DNA of 64,000 nucleotides from Acinetobacter silvestris (GTDB lineage Bacteria; Pseudomonadota; Gammaproteobacteria; Pseudomonadales; Moraxellaceae). Positions 10,938-19,788 of this stretch are shown one piece after another; the first letter of the stretch is position 1, and each line of letters opens with the position of its first letter. Where the stretch lies: contig NZ_NEGB01000005.1 in assembly GCF_002135235.1 (NCBI RefSeq), positions 124,001-188,000 of the forward strand. The letters run 5' to 3'. Below the pieces are notes generated by a model. The model searched no databases. It was given only the letters and a program-made list of their open reading frames with translations, and was not told the DNA's origin. The position numbers were made by a program, and so were the translations under genes.

Positions 10938-11052
10938 GCTTGTTCTTTTCCAAACCCAAAACTTCCAGCCATCATAGCAAATTAAATACTTTACAGCCGC
11001 AACATAAAAATGGGGATGCCTCACACGGCCCCCCCACTTTCTTTACAATAAA

Positions 11053-11994
11053 TTATTCATCACCTAAATCATCTAGAAAATCGATGGTAGGAACAAAAAA
11101 TAAAGTTCCGGTTTTAGCCGTACTAAAATCCAGTAGTCGATCTAAATTACCTGCTGCATCACCTTGAAACATATGTTTTAGCATTTGATTGGTGGTACTA
11201 AACTTACCTGCATAACCAATAAAGAATGTGCCATATTCATTTTTTGAAGGATTTGAAAAAGGCATATTCGCTCGCATAATTTTGAGTTCATTGCCGTCAC
11301 GATCATGTGCTTTACTCACCACATTATGCGCAGTGCCCGGCTTAACATCATCACCTAGCTCAACATCATTAAATTTTTTGCGTCCAATAACTTTTTCCTG
11401 CTCTTCATCACTTAAGCCACGCCATTTATCCATATCATGCATATATTTTTGAATAAAGGCATAACTTCCCCCTCTAAATTTTGGATCTTCTTTCCCAACC
11501 AAGGCATATTCAGCGGCAATTTCAGGTTCAGGATTCTCTGTTCCATCCACAAAACCAATAATTGCCCGACCATCAAAATAACGAAAACCATGCACCTCAT
11601 CAATCGAATGTGCTACATCTTTGAGTTGCTCTTGAATAATACTCGCCAACTCAAAGCATAGATCTTGACGACCTGCACGAATATGAAAAAATAAATCCCC
11701 AGCTGTTGAAACAGCAGTATATTTTGGACCTTTAAGCTCTTTAAATGTTATTAATTCTTTTGGTTTACTTAACTTCGGAAACAATCGATCCCACGCATTT
11801 GAACCAAAACCCATGGTCGCATTAAATTGAGCTTCAGGAAATCGGTTGCTTAAGCTCCGTGTTAATGCTGAAAAGTTAGCTGAAAAATCTATAACCGTTT
11901 CTACAACTGCATCAGTTTGATTCAACCCCAATACGATGAATAACGCATTTTCGCCCGGACGGCTCATGACCGGTTGAATTCTCGTACTTTTCAT
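11053..11994 (-). CDS. Dye-decolorizing (DyP-type) heme peroxidase
   Basis: Heme peroxidase of the cytosolic YfeX-like DyP group, using H2O2 on organic substrates; the natural substrate is unknown. 313 residues. The defining GxxDG motif is in IGFVDGTENPE near residue 150, with catalytic Asp. The proximal heme His is probably the one in GTAHNVVSKAHDR near 225. There is no Tat or Sec signal. The C-terminus lacks an obvious encapsulin-targeting tail, and no encapsulin gene is nearby. Confidence 0.93.
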   Translation of the reverse strand: MKSTRIQPVMSRPGENALFIVLGLNQTDAVVETVIDFSANFSALTRSLSNRFPEAQFNATMGFGSNAWDRLFPKLSKPKELITFKELKGPKYTAVSTAGDLFFHIRAGRQDLCFELASIIQEQLKDVAHSIDEVHGFRYFDGRAIIGFVDGTENPEPEIAAEYALVGKEDPKFRGGSYAFIQKYMHDMDKWRGLSDEEQEKVIGRKKFNDVELGDDVKPGTAHNVVSKAHDRDGNELKIMRANMPFSNPSKNEYGTFFIGYAGKFSTTNQMLKHMFQGDAAGNLDRLLDFSTAKTGTLFFVPTIDFLDDLGDE

Positions 11995-12155
11995 AAATGC
12001 ATGCTCTCATTTTATTATAAATATTCATAATCTAGCATATTGCAAAACTTCTTTTGTAACATTGAGCAACAATCATGATCCAATAGTTCAATTTCACTAC
12101 CCATACATACAAAAAAAGCACCTCAAGGATGCTTTTATTATTCAAGTATTTAATA

Positions 12156-12941
12156 TCAACCATATTTTTGCTGTAAATACTTCACAATATCTTCAGATTC
12201 AAATAACTTCGCACCCGTATTAGGATCTTCCAAGTAAGGAACTTGAATATCTTTCTTAAAACGACTCATCACTTCAATCACTTTTTCACGCTTACCGCCC
12301 TGTAAAGGCACATATTGTCCCGGTTTTAAACGTAATACCGCAGGCCCCTGATCTTGCCAACGCTCTTTTGCTACATTGTGAAAAACAAAAGGAATTTCTA
12401 ATTCTGTAAGAACACCACGCACAACCCGCGTATAAGGACTCGCTTCAAAACCCCATAGTTTCAATAATTTTTCAGGAGCAGCACGATCAACAATTTTCTG
12501 GTTAATCCACACACCTCGAGCACCATTAATGAGCGTACCCGCCAGAGCCACAACTGGATATTTTGGATAATGTGTATACTTTTTAGGTGTTGTACCGCTT
12601 TTCCCATAATGCTGAAATAAATAATCAATAATGGCTTTCGACTCATACATTTCAGTGCCCGTATTCTCATCCACAAAAAAAGGAAATTGTTTTTTCCCAC
12701 CTTTCTCTTTAACGATTTTACGGTATTTCACTCCACCTTTTGGGCATGGATAAACTTCATAATCTAGATTTAATAACGTCATAACTTCACGTACACGACG
12801 ACAAAATGGCGAACCTTCAAACTCATACAACTTAATTGCTTTTTCAGGCTGATTCGGAAAAGCTGTACCAGTAGCTCCACGCCCTCCTGCTGTTATAGAT
12901 GAAGCAAGTGCTTGAACGACTTTAATTTGATGATGCACCAT
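12156..12941 (-). CDS. Double GST N-terminal-domain protein
   Basis: Two successive thioredoxin-fold GST N-terminal domains. The first starts at LYEFEGSPFCRRVREVM (about 37), the second at LWGFEASPYTRVVRGVL (about 165). Each ends with an ES(K/E)(A/D)I motif that normally binds the glutathione gamma-glutamyl group. The first has a Ser-Pro-Phe-Cys active site; the second has Thr in place of Cys. No all-helical GST C-terminal domain is visible. AAGGATAATAAA before the ATG is a good RBS. It lies 33 bp after the RraA-like gene and is probably cotranscribed. Substrate unknown. Confidence 0.85.
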   Translation of the reverse strand: MVHHQIKVVQALASSITAGGRGATGTAFPNQPEKAIKLYEFEGSPFCRRVREVMTLLNLDYEVYPCPKGGVKYRKIVKEKGGKKQFPFFVDENTGTEMYESKAIIDYLFQHYGKSGTTPKKYTHYPKYPVVALAGTLINGARGVWINQKIVDRAAPEKLLKLWGFEASPYTRVVRGVLTELEIPFVFHNVAKERWQDQGPAVLRLKPGQYVPLQGGKREKVIEVMSRFKKDIQVPYLEDPNTGAKLFESEDIVKYLQQKYG

Positions 12942-12974
12942 TTTATTATCCTTGAGCTTTCGATGGTTATTAAC

Positions 12975-13487
12975 TTATAAATCGACCAATTTTTCTTTTG
13001 AAACAACAATTCCATTATTATCTGCATAGAGATAATCACCTGAATCAATGCTTACACCTCCAAAATAAAGGCTAATTTCAGTCTCGCCTATGCCTTTACG
13101 CTGACTTTTTTGTGGAATTGCAGCCAATGCATGCACACCTAAATCAAGTTCTGCAATTGCATCAACATCACGTACACAGCCATAAATGACCACGCCATTC
13201 CAATGATTTTTTACCGCTGACTCCGCAATCATATCGCCCATGAGCGCACAACGCATAGACGCTCCACCATCCACAACAAGGACCTTTCCTGTACCATCCG
13301 TTGCCAATAACTCTTTAACTCGCGAATTATCTTCGAAACATTTCACCGTGATAACCTGCCCCCCGAAGCTTTTACGTGCACCATAGCTTTTAAAAAACTT
13401 ACCATCCATAGATGGTGTCACGACTTGAATGTCTTTTTCAGGATGATCATCTAATAAATCACAGGTTACGAAAGGTATTGAAGTCAC
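12975..13487 (-). CDS. rraA: RraA-like protein (RNase E inhibitor / HMG aldolase family)
   Basis: 170 residues. The family includes RNase E activity regulator RraA and class II 4-hydroxy-4-methyl-2-oxoglutarate aldolases. The core shows GGASMRCALMGDMIAESA and GVVIYGCVRDVDAI (about 75-110), with the Arg and Asp residues of the aldolase site. Which activity applies cannot be settled from sequence. The GTG start has GGAG 7 nt upstream, and that RBS overlaps the stop of the preceding gene, which suggests translational coupling. Confidence 0.88.
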   Translation of the reverse strand: MTSIPFVTCDLLDDHPEKDIQVVTPSMDGKFFKSYGARKSFGGQVITVKCFEDNSRVKELLATDGTGKVLVVDGGASMRCALMGDMIAESAVKNHWNGVVIYGCVRDVDAIAELDLGVHALAAIPQKSQRKGIGETEISLYFGGVSIDSGDYLYADNNGIVVSKEKLVDL

Positions 13488-13499
13488 TCTATATCTCCA

Positions 13500-14165
13500 T
13501 TATTTGGTGTTTTGTATGTGTAAATTATCATAAATTTCAAACTTATCAGTCTGATTTTGTGCTGCCTCAATCATAGTATGAGCCACTTGTTCTGCTGTCA
13601 CTGGCTTATATTTGAATGTATTAGGCACCAAATGCGAAAATCTTTGATAAAGCTTTTGAGTCACATCTTCGAACACCCGTTTTTCTTGACGCTCACCCAA
13701 TAATAATGATGGCTGAAAAATAGAAGTACAGCTTAAATTCAAATTGTGGATATAATTTTCTAATTCGCCTTTAACCTTATTATAAAAAATTTTAGAGGTC
13801 GAATTTGCCCCCATTGCACTGATTAATAAAAAATGAGTCGGTGTCATTTCAAATAAATCTGCAAAATGTGCATTAATGCCATAATCGATGTTGTAAAAAG
13901 TCTGCTTTGAACCCGCTTTTTTAATGGTTGTGCCTAAGCAGCTAAAGGCGTGGCTATATTCACTCACATCCTCATCATTCAATAATAAGAAGTCATCTAA
14001 AATAAACTGTTTTACTTTTGAATAATTTTTAAATGCTTGATCTTCGTGACGCACAACCACTGTTATACGCTCACAACCTACATTTGAATTGAGTTGTTTC
14101 ACTAGCTCCCGGCCAACCAGCCCAGTCGCTCCAATCACAATTGCACTTCTTATTAATTTAGCCAT
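13500..14165 (-). CDS. NAD(P)-binding Rossmann-fold protein (NmrA/YbjT-like)
   Basis: Atypical short-chain dehydrogenase-like protein, 221 residues. The N-terminal dinucleotide motif is VIGATGLVGRELV (about 9-21), and FSCLGTTIKKAGS and LLISAMGANSTSK are the other Rossmann features. The catalytic Tyr-Lys pair may be degenerate (YNKVKGELE). It is first in a run with the RraA-like and GST-like genes. Likely an oxidoreductase or NADPH-sensing protein; substrate unknown. Confidence 0.82.
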   Translation of the reverse strand: MAKLIRSAIVIGATGLVGRELVKQLNSNVGCERITVVVRHEDQAFKNYSKVKQFILDDFLLLNDEDVSEYSHAFSCLGTTIKKAGSKQTFYNIDYGINAHFADLFEMTPTHFLLISAMGANSTSKIFYNKVKGELENYIHNLNLSCTSIFQPSLLLGERQEKRVFEDVTQKLYQRFSHLVPNTFKYKPVTAEQVAHTMIEAAQNQTDKFEIYDNLHIQNTK

Positions 14166-14380
14166 TTTTTAATCAATCCCACTAAGATTCGGATAATTTA
14201 ACGTTTTCTTTCAACTTTATCTGCATCTAAAATGTTGCCAAAGCAAGTCAAGTCTTGACTTTGATGCTTTATTTAATCACAATATGGCACTTGTTTACGG
14301 GCTGGTGATAATTCTTCTGATGAAGGTTTTCAGATGCAATTTCAGCCCGCCCAGACCAATCTATTTCAAGGAGTGCACGA

Positions 14381-14647
14381 GTGGCAAACTCTGCTCAAGC
14401 TAAAAAACGTGCCCGTCAAAACGTTAAAGCACGTAAACACAACGCTAGCTTACGTTCAATGGTTCGTACTTATCTTAAACGTACAGTAGCTGCTATTTCT
14501 GCTGGTGACTATGCTGTTGCTTCAGAAGCTTACAAAACTGCTGTACCAGTAATTGACCGTATGGCTGATAAAGGCATCATCCATAAGAACAAAGCTGCTC
14601 GTCATAAGAGCCGTTTAAATGCACAAATTAAAGCTTTAGCTAACTAA
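14381..14647 (+). CDS. rpsT: 30S ribosomal protein S20
   Basis: Primary-binding protein of the small subunit that contacts 16S rRNA. 88 residues, beginning [13 protein letters not shown], very basic and helical. The start is GTG, with AAGGAG at 14368-14373, seven nt upstream. Rare-codon starts in rpsT are known from enterobacteria, where they take part in autoregulation; whether that holds here is inference. A strong terminator follows at once. Confidence 0.98.
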   Translation: MANSAQAKKRARQNVKARKHNASLRSMVRTYLKRTVAAISAGDYAVASEAYKTAVPVIDRMADKGIIHKNKAARHKSRLNAQIKALAN

Positions 14648-14660
14648 TTTATGTATGTGA

Positions 14661-14687
14661 AAAAAGCCCTATAAAGGGCTTTTTTTG
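14661..14687 (+). terminator. rpsT terminator
   Basis: AAAGCCCT and AGGGCTTT pair around a short loop, followed by seven T, 14 bp after the rpsT stop. The core 16-mer recurs near ispF at 52891-52906. Confidence 0.85.
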
Positions 14688-14712
14688 TGTCTATTTATAA
14701 TCAATATTTAAT

Positions 14713-14740
14713 AAAATAAGCCCTTTATAGAGCTTATTTT
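14713..14740 (-). terminator. Hairpin downstream of the M66-like gene
   Basis: AAAATAAGC (14713-14721) and GCTTATTTT (14732-14740) form a 9-bp stem 26 bp beyond the minus-strand peptidase stop, followed on that strand by T-rich sequence. Likely terminates the peptidase transcript. Its core is almost the reverse complement of the rpsT hairpin. Confidence 0.6.
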
Positions 14741-14765
14741 ATTTACTCAATAATTAAAAGTATAA

Positions 14766-17700
14766 TTATTTCGTTAAAAGTCTCGAGATCAATGGTAAAT
14801 TTTTACCATTAGACATCGCTAAAATTAAACTTTGATTCTGCTGAACAATAGTCCACTTCTGGTTATTACCACCGCCACAACCATACATGGTAATTGCACC
14901 ACGCCCATCTGCAGCTGGGGTATAACCACCACTCAAGTCTAAACAACTGTTTCCTTGACGAAGTTGTTGTGTATTATCAGCATTTACAGCAACTTCCCAC
15001 ACTTGACCTTGCAAATCATTATTACATGAAGAAAGTGTTCTAGAATTGGTTAAACATAAATCTGGATACTGTTGACTGTGAATTTTACCAATTGCATCAT
15101 GAATCCATACTGTGGATGGCTCTCCCGTACAGCCATTCTTACCACTCATATAAACATTCAATGCTCCAGTATCAAGTTTCTCTACTTTAAGACAACTATT
15201 GCCCATTTTTGGCATGGTTAACATGCTGGCATTTGCCAATGGAAGATCATTGTTTAAGCCGATTTCATTCACAAAAGCATGGAATGCCTCTAGTGCTTCT
15301 GTATTGCCGCTACTTAAGTCAGCATAATAAGTATTTACCCAACGATTCAAACGATAAACTTTGATTTGTTGTTGTGTATAACGCACCATTTCAGCTTGAG
15401 CATCTGAAGAAAACTCATCTTTAAAAAGACGATAAGAATCATAAAACATTCTAAAAGTAGGTGATAAATTAACGACTTCTTTACCCTGATTTTGCAAGAA
15501 TGCTTGGCTCAATTGTGGCAGTTCAACATGCTTTAACGCTGAATAACCGTCCTCCTTGCCAATACTTACATACGGTGACATAGCATCAACACTAACAGGA
15601 ATCGTAATACTTGAAAGTTGAACTGCTACCTCATTTTCTTTTTTACAATACAAATCAACCACTTGAGGCTGGTCACTTTGTGCCAAATTAACATGGAACT
15701 TATTCACAACAGCTAAATTATTGGGATCAAGGTTAGGATTCATTCGTTGTGGTGCCAATGCAATATTTTGCACACCACCAGCAGACTGCACTTTTAACCA
15801 GCAACTCGCAGCTGTACCGCCAGTATTGGCTTGCGGCAAATCAAACACATTACCCCAGTTACCACGTGCCGCAGGATAAATTAAACCCAACTGATTGACG
15901 GGATCATATCCACCCACAATGGTATATACAGGCACACTAAATAAACGGGGTTTTAGAAAATTCCCATTCGCACTGTTATACCAAACATTATTCGATTTCG
16001 CAGGTACTCTAGGCTGTGATACCTCCATCATTCGAGTTTCTTTATTCCACTTTTTATAACCCGTAGCGGAATCGCTCGCCCAAACATCGCGATCAAGCGC
16101 AGGTTGGATTTTTTGCTGTGCCGCATAGCCAGTATAGTACGTGTATTGTGACAACGATCCCGATGGATAACCACTAGACATCGCATTCATACCATAGGCA
16201 TAAAGATTGAGGAAACTCGGAATATTACTTTCTGGGAAACCCCGATTACCACTATTCCAATCTAAGTTACCACGCATACGATTACGATTTGCTATATAAC
16301 CCCAGCCACTATCTGCATGATGTGTTTCTAGTGAACGATCTGTGCCATTTTTCCCAAAATAGTCACTCATACCAAAGTGATGTCCAATTTCATGACTAAA
16401 TTCATTACCAATTGAATTATATAAAGTCAGGATACCATTACCCCCACTTAAACCATGACTGTACTCACCATTATTGGACTGGCCTTTATCATTGATCTCT
16501 TCATTAATGTATTTACCGCGAGCATGATGAATCACAACACTTTGGGTTAGTTGTGGTTGTTCCTGACTCTGCATTGATGAACTGGTCACACCCCAGTTTG
16601 CAAGGTTAATACCCACACTGAAGGTTGATTTAGCTGTATTCTCACGCATGTCGCCACTATACGTACCGCCATTGCTTGCACTTACTGAGTCATAAATAAC
16701 ACCACTTGCGACCATCACTTTGTTAAGCTTCATATCTTCATATTTACTAACAATCATGCGTGCTGCTGGAACGGTCTGGAAATAATCCGTCCCTGCTTTC
16801 TCAGGCTCGAGCAACATATAGTGACTCGTTGACTTTGGTGGATCTGTCAATAAGCCCAATCGAATACTTTGGACAACCAACTCACCAGGTGCTGCAAAAT
16901 CAATGTCTTCTGCACGTAAATCGCCAGTCTTATTATTTACAGGATCAACGATTCGAATAGATAATCCCGGACGGACTTCACTCCATGACAATGCTGTTGA
17001 CCATGCACGTTTTGAAAATTGTACCCGTGGCCGATCATCAGCATTGGACTGATCTGATGACGCAATACGCGAAGGTTCTTTTAATTCAACCGTCCGAATC
17101 AACTGATTATTTAAATATATTTCTGCATTTAAAGTTTCAGGATCACCCATTTCTATCGTTGGTGTCACGAGAAGCAAAGCATCTTTTTCAGTGGTTAATC
17201 GCGGTAAAAATTGCGATTCATTATTCTTAGGATTGACCACATGACTTTGTGCAAATTGCACCATCGCCGAAAAACTACCATTTAAATCATTTCTGATTTG
17301 GCGAGTAAGTCCAAGTTTATCAAAATCGAAAAAACCCAAAATAGAACTATCCAATCTATCTCTTTTAGGTTCAGGATATTTTGAGATAAATGGTGGTTTT
17401 ACTGGCGTACTTGGTTCTATTGGTATTATAGGTATACCCGTATCTGGCTTTACTGGTGTACTTGGCCCAATTGGCGTTAAAGGTATACCCGTATCTGGCT
17501 TTACTGGTGTACTTGGTCCAATTGGCGTTAAAGGTATACCTGTATCTGGCTTTATTGGCGTACTTGGTCCAATTGGGGTTGTGGGTATACTCGTATCTGG
17601 AATTTCTGGCTTACCATCTCCTGGAATTTCTGGCTTACCATCTCCTGGAGTTTCTGGTCTACCATCCCCTGGAAGCTCATTCGTTCCATCCCCTGGAACT

Positions 17701-17825
17701 TGATTTGAGCCACCACCAGAACTGTTAGTTGAATCATTGTCTTTATCGTAATAACCAGAGCCACCACAAGCTACCAGCATTGCAGACAACGTACATAATG
17801 TTAAATACTTAAACCTTAGTTGCAT
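14766..17825 (-). CDS. Lipoprotein metallopeptidase, M66 (StcE/dictomallein-like)
   Basis: Probable cell-surface or secreted zinc peptidase of 1019 residues. The chosen ATG has GGGGA 6 nt upstream (a TTG four codons earlier is the alternative). A lipoprotein signal ends in LVAC with lipidated Cys20 followed by Gly, fitting outer-membrane sorting. Residues 44-144 are Pro-rich tandem repeats. The zinc motif is HEIGHHFGMSD at 478-488, preceded by GNEFS as in M66 enzymes. The C-terminal 140 residues resemble a ricin-type beta-trefoil (GNSCLDLSGG, then NNQKWTI). M66 enzymes cut mucin-type glycoproteins; that substrate is only inferred. It lies alone with long flanks. Export by type II secretion is possible but not shown. 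Confidence 0.85.
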   Translation of the reverse strand: MQLRFKYLTLCTLSAMLVACGGSGYYDKDNDSTNSSGGGSNQVPGDGTNELPGDGRPETPGDGKPEIPGDGKPEIPDTSIPTTPIGPSTPIKPDTGIPLTPIGPSTPVKPDTGIPLTPIGPSTPVKPDTGIPIIPIEPSTPVKPPFISKYPEPKRDRLDSSILGFFDFDKLGLTRQIRNDLNGSFSAMVQFAQSHVVNPKNNESQFLPRLTTEKDALLLVTPTIEMGDPETLNAEIYLNNQLIRTVELKEPSRIASSDQSNADDRPRVQFSKRAWSTALSWSEVRPGLSIRIVDPVNNKTGDLRAEDIDFAAPGELVVQSIRLGLLTDPPKSTSHYMLLEPEKAGTDYFQTVPAARMIVSKYEDMKLNKVMVASGVIYDSVSASNGGTYSGDMRENTAKSTFSVGINLANWGVTSSSMQSQEQPQLTQSVVIHHARGKYINEEINDKGQSNNGEYSHGLSGGNGILTLYNSIGNEFSHEIGHHFGMSDYFGKNGTDRSLETHHADSGWGYIANRNRMRGNLDWNSGNRGFPESNIPSFLNLYAYGMNAMSSGYPSGSLSQYTYYTGYAAQQKIQPALDRDVWASDSATGYKKWNKETRMMEVSQPRVPAKSNNVWYNSANGNFLKPRLFSVPVYTIVGGYDPVNQLGLIYPAARGNWGNVFDLPQANTGGTAASCWLKVQSAGGVQNIALAPQRMNPNLDPNNLAVVNKFHVNLAQSDQPQVVDLYCKKENEVAVQLSSITIPVSVDAMSPYVSIGKEDGYSALKHVELPQLSQAFLQNQGKEVVNLSPTFRMFYDSYRLFKDEFSSDAQAEMVRYTQQQIKVYRLNRWVNTYYADLSSGNTEALEAFHAFVNEIGLNNDLPLANASMLTMPKMGNSCLKVEKLDTGALNVYMSGKNGCTGEPSTVWIHDAIGKIHSQQYPDLCLTNSRTLSSCNNDLQGQVWEVAVNADNTQQLRQGNSCLDLSGGYTPAADGRGAITMYGCGGGNNQKWTIVQQNQSLILAMSNGKNLPLISRLLTK
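17394..17597 (-). repeat. Four tandem 51-bp repeats (17-residue Pro-rich units)
   Basis: Four in-frame units encode variants of DTGIPLTPIGPSTPVKP at residues 77-144 of the peptidase. The middle two are identical at protein level; the outer two have drifted. Likely an extended stalk between the lipid anchor and the catalytic part. Confidence 0.9.
17601..17696 (-). repeat. Four tandem 24-bp repeats (PGDGxxEx units)
   Basis: Four in-frame octapeptide units of the form PGDGKPEI at residues 44-75 of the same lipoprotein, directly before the 17-residue repeats. Confidence 0.85.
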
Positions 17826-17837
17826 CACATTCCCCAA

Positions 17838-18581
17838 TGAAAAACATTACTGCTTCACCTATTATCAAAATTAAGTGAAACAATAAAATAATATTCAATA
17901 TCAATGGGTTAAATTAACACAATTCAAATGACTGTCAATTTCTTACCAATCAACAAGCGAAAAAACACCCAAAATGGCTTTTTTATCTTTTTAAGCATCA
18001 ATATTTAATTTATTCAGAAAAAAACAGCACAATTTTTTATGATTTATAAAGTAAGTTAAATCACTCGAATCACAGATAAAAATGCATCTAAAAGACGATC
18101 GCACAAAACCATTAGGTCACTATATCTTTGACTGCAAATAATATTTAAACATGAATTAATCAGGTGAAATTGTCAGTATAGCTGTTGAGCAAATATCTAA
18201 ATAGTTAAACAACCAGCAAGAGGATTAAAAGCAACTCTTTATGCCGATCAAGAGCAGATCAGCCAAGAACTTTAAATCTAATTTTAAAGAAAAAGCTATT
18301 GATTTAATTAAATATAAATAAAAAAACTATTTCAGCTTATTAAAAGATCAGTACGAAACTTAATAATGAGTAAACCTTATACTGTTATAGATTAATTCTC
18401 TGGAATTTATGCATCTTTATATGCTAAATAGCATCATCAAAAGTAAATCAAATAACGAAATCATTGGCTTAAGTAGGATTCAAGTTAAATCGTTTTAAAT
18501 ATACTCAATTTTTTATTTTTAATCATTAATACTTCAAAAAGCCAACTCAGCACTCACCAAATTGACTTTTCTTACCAAAAG
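17838..18581. other. Gene-poor interval with decayed coding fragments
   Basis: About 740 bp of AT-rich DNA without an intact gene. Two overlapping-frame fragments on the plus strand near 18203-18321 read like coding sequence. One is VKQPARGLKATLYADQEQ. The other begins at an ATG at 18241 and ends FKSNFKEKAIDLIKYK, loosely like the N-terminus of an IS3-family OrfA. Both stop quickly. I see no inverted repeats or target duplication. Confidence 0.35.
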
Positions 18582-19178
18582 TTACTTCATAAATCCAGAA
18601 ACTAAATTCATTACATTCTGAATATCATTATTCGCTTCTTTGGGATCGGTCGCATCACCTTGAGGTGTTAATGAATTAATAATTTGCGGAAGCACTGAAG
18701 AAATTGCACCATAAACTTCTTGAGTGGGTACCTGAGCTTGTTGTGCAACTTGCTCTATATCTTGTGAATTAAATAGACTTTGAATTTGTTGTGCAGGGAC
18801 ATCACTATTACCTTGATTTGGATCAACCCAACTTTGTACTTGTCCAGTTAAACCTGCGCCTTGTAATTTAGCTAAAGCTCCTTGTAAACCACCATTCTGT
18901 TGAATCCAACCAAGTACCAATGGAACGACGGCTATCAATAACGATTGCGCATTAAAACCACTTGCTTGCGCTGTTGGTTGTTGCTGACCACCACCGAGGC
19001 TACCAAGAACTGACCCTAAAATACCACCTAAACCACCTTGTTGAGTTTGCTGCTGACTACCACCCAAACCACCAATAACCGACCCTAAAATACCGCCTAA
19101 ACCACTTTGTGATGATTGTTGTTGTCCACCCAGTGCTTGCTTCGCTAAAATTTCAACAATATTACTTAAATCCGTCAT
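18582..19178 (-). CDS. YidB-like DUF937 protein
   Basis: 198 residues from the ATG at 19178, which has AGGAAAG upstream. A longer reading would run into the neighbouring gene. The N-terminal helix (TDLSNIVEILAKQALGGQ) is followed by Gly/Gln-rich repeats, then a helical DUF937/YidB-type domain (LVLGWIQQNGGLQG, and VPTQEVYGAISSVLPQIINSL near the end). No signal peptide. Function unknown in the family. Confidence 0.85.
   Translation of the reverse strand: MTDLSNIVEILAKQALGGQQQSSQSGLGGILGSVIGGLGGSQQQTQQGGLGGILGSVLGSLGGGQQQPTAQASGFNAQSLLIAVVPLVLGWIQQNGGLQGALAKLQGAGLTGQVQSWVDPNQGNSDVPAQQIQSLFNSQDIEQVAQQAQVPTQEVYGAISSVLPQIINSLTPQGDATDPKEANNDIQNVMNLVSGFMK
18985..19130 (-). repeat. Gly/Gln-rich internal repeat
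   Basis: Two in-frame copies of a unit close to GGLGGILGSVLGSLGGGQQQ within the YidB-like protein. Such low-complexity units are common in DUF937 proteins. Confidence 0.7.
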
Positions 19179-19284
19179 GAGCTTTCCTAATTTGATTTTA
19201 TACTCATCAACAGAATACTTGGCTTTATTTACAAAACCAAAATGCATATTGTTATTTTTTGCAAGAGCTTTAAAAGCCCCACAT

Positions 19285-19755
19285 TTACCAACGAAATTTA
19301 TTCCAATTTTCAGGGTTCGCCCAAAATTTAGAATTAAACCAATCAGGCACATGCTTATACGTTAAAATATTGAACTGCCATAAAGCAAAATCACAATCAT
19401 GCGAAGTTTTATCAATTAATTGAGTAAAACCTAAAGAGCGCAATAATTTTTCATCTTGGCGTTTACACACGACAATAATACGCTTAGCCATCAAATCTCT
19501 TAATTTCACCAATAACTGTGATTTCTGCTGATCATTTACATTTATGAGTTCATCAGTATCTAACAACACAAAGCCTAAATCATAACGCCCAGTAAAAGGC
19601 AGACTTAAAAAGTCAGTTAAGTTAAAATACTGCCATTGAATTGAATGATTAATATTGTATTGGGCAAGATCTTGACCAATGCACAATGCAGTTGTAATTG
19701 GCTGTTCTACTGATAAATCGTCTAGCATTGAAGTGATGACATTGTACTCAGCCAT
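19285..19755 (-). CDS. DUF6231-like hypothetical protein
   Basis: 156 residues, cytosolic, function unknown. The pattern TTALCIGQDL ... YDLGFVLLDTDEL ... KRIIVVC resembles a degenerate Rossmann or methyltransferase-like fold without a clear cofactor-binding glycine loop. The C-terminus is rich in Trp, Phe and Asn (WANPENWNKFRW). It is divergent from the DUF2797 gene with only 33 bp between starts, so the two probably share a promoter region. I recall similar proteins in Pseudomonas and Acinetobacter as DUF6231. Confidence 0.7.
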   Translation of the reverse strand: MAEYNVITSMLDDLSVEQPITTALCIGQDLAQYNINHSIQWQYFNLTDFLSLPFTGRYDLGFVLLDTDELINVNDQQKSQLLVKLRDLMAKRIIVVCKRQDEKLLRSLGFTQLIDKTSHDCDFALWQFNILTYKHVPDWFNSKFWANPENWNKFRW

Positions 19756-19788
19756 AACTGCACCTTTATTTTGAGTGAGTAATTAAAT

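Noticed and set aside
11053-11994. DyP peroxidase as encapsulin cargo
   Set aside because: No encapsulin gene is nearby and the C-terminus lacks a recognisable targeting tail.
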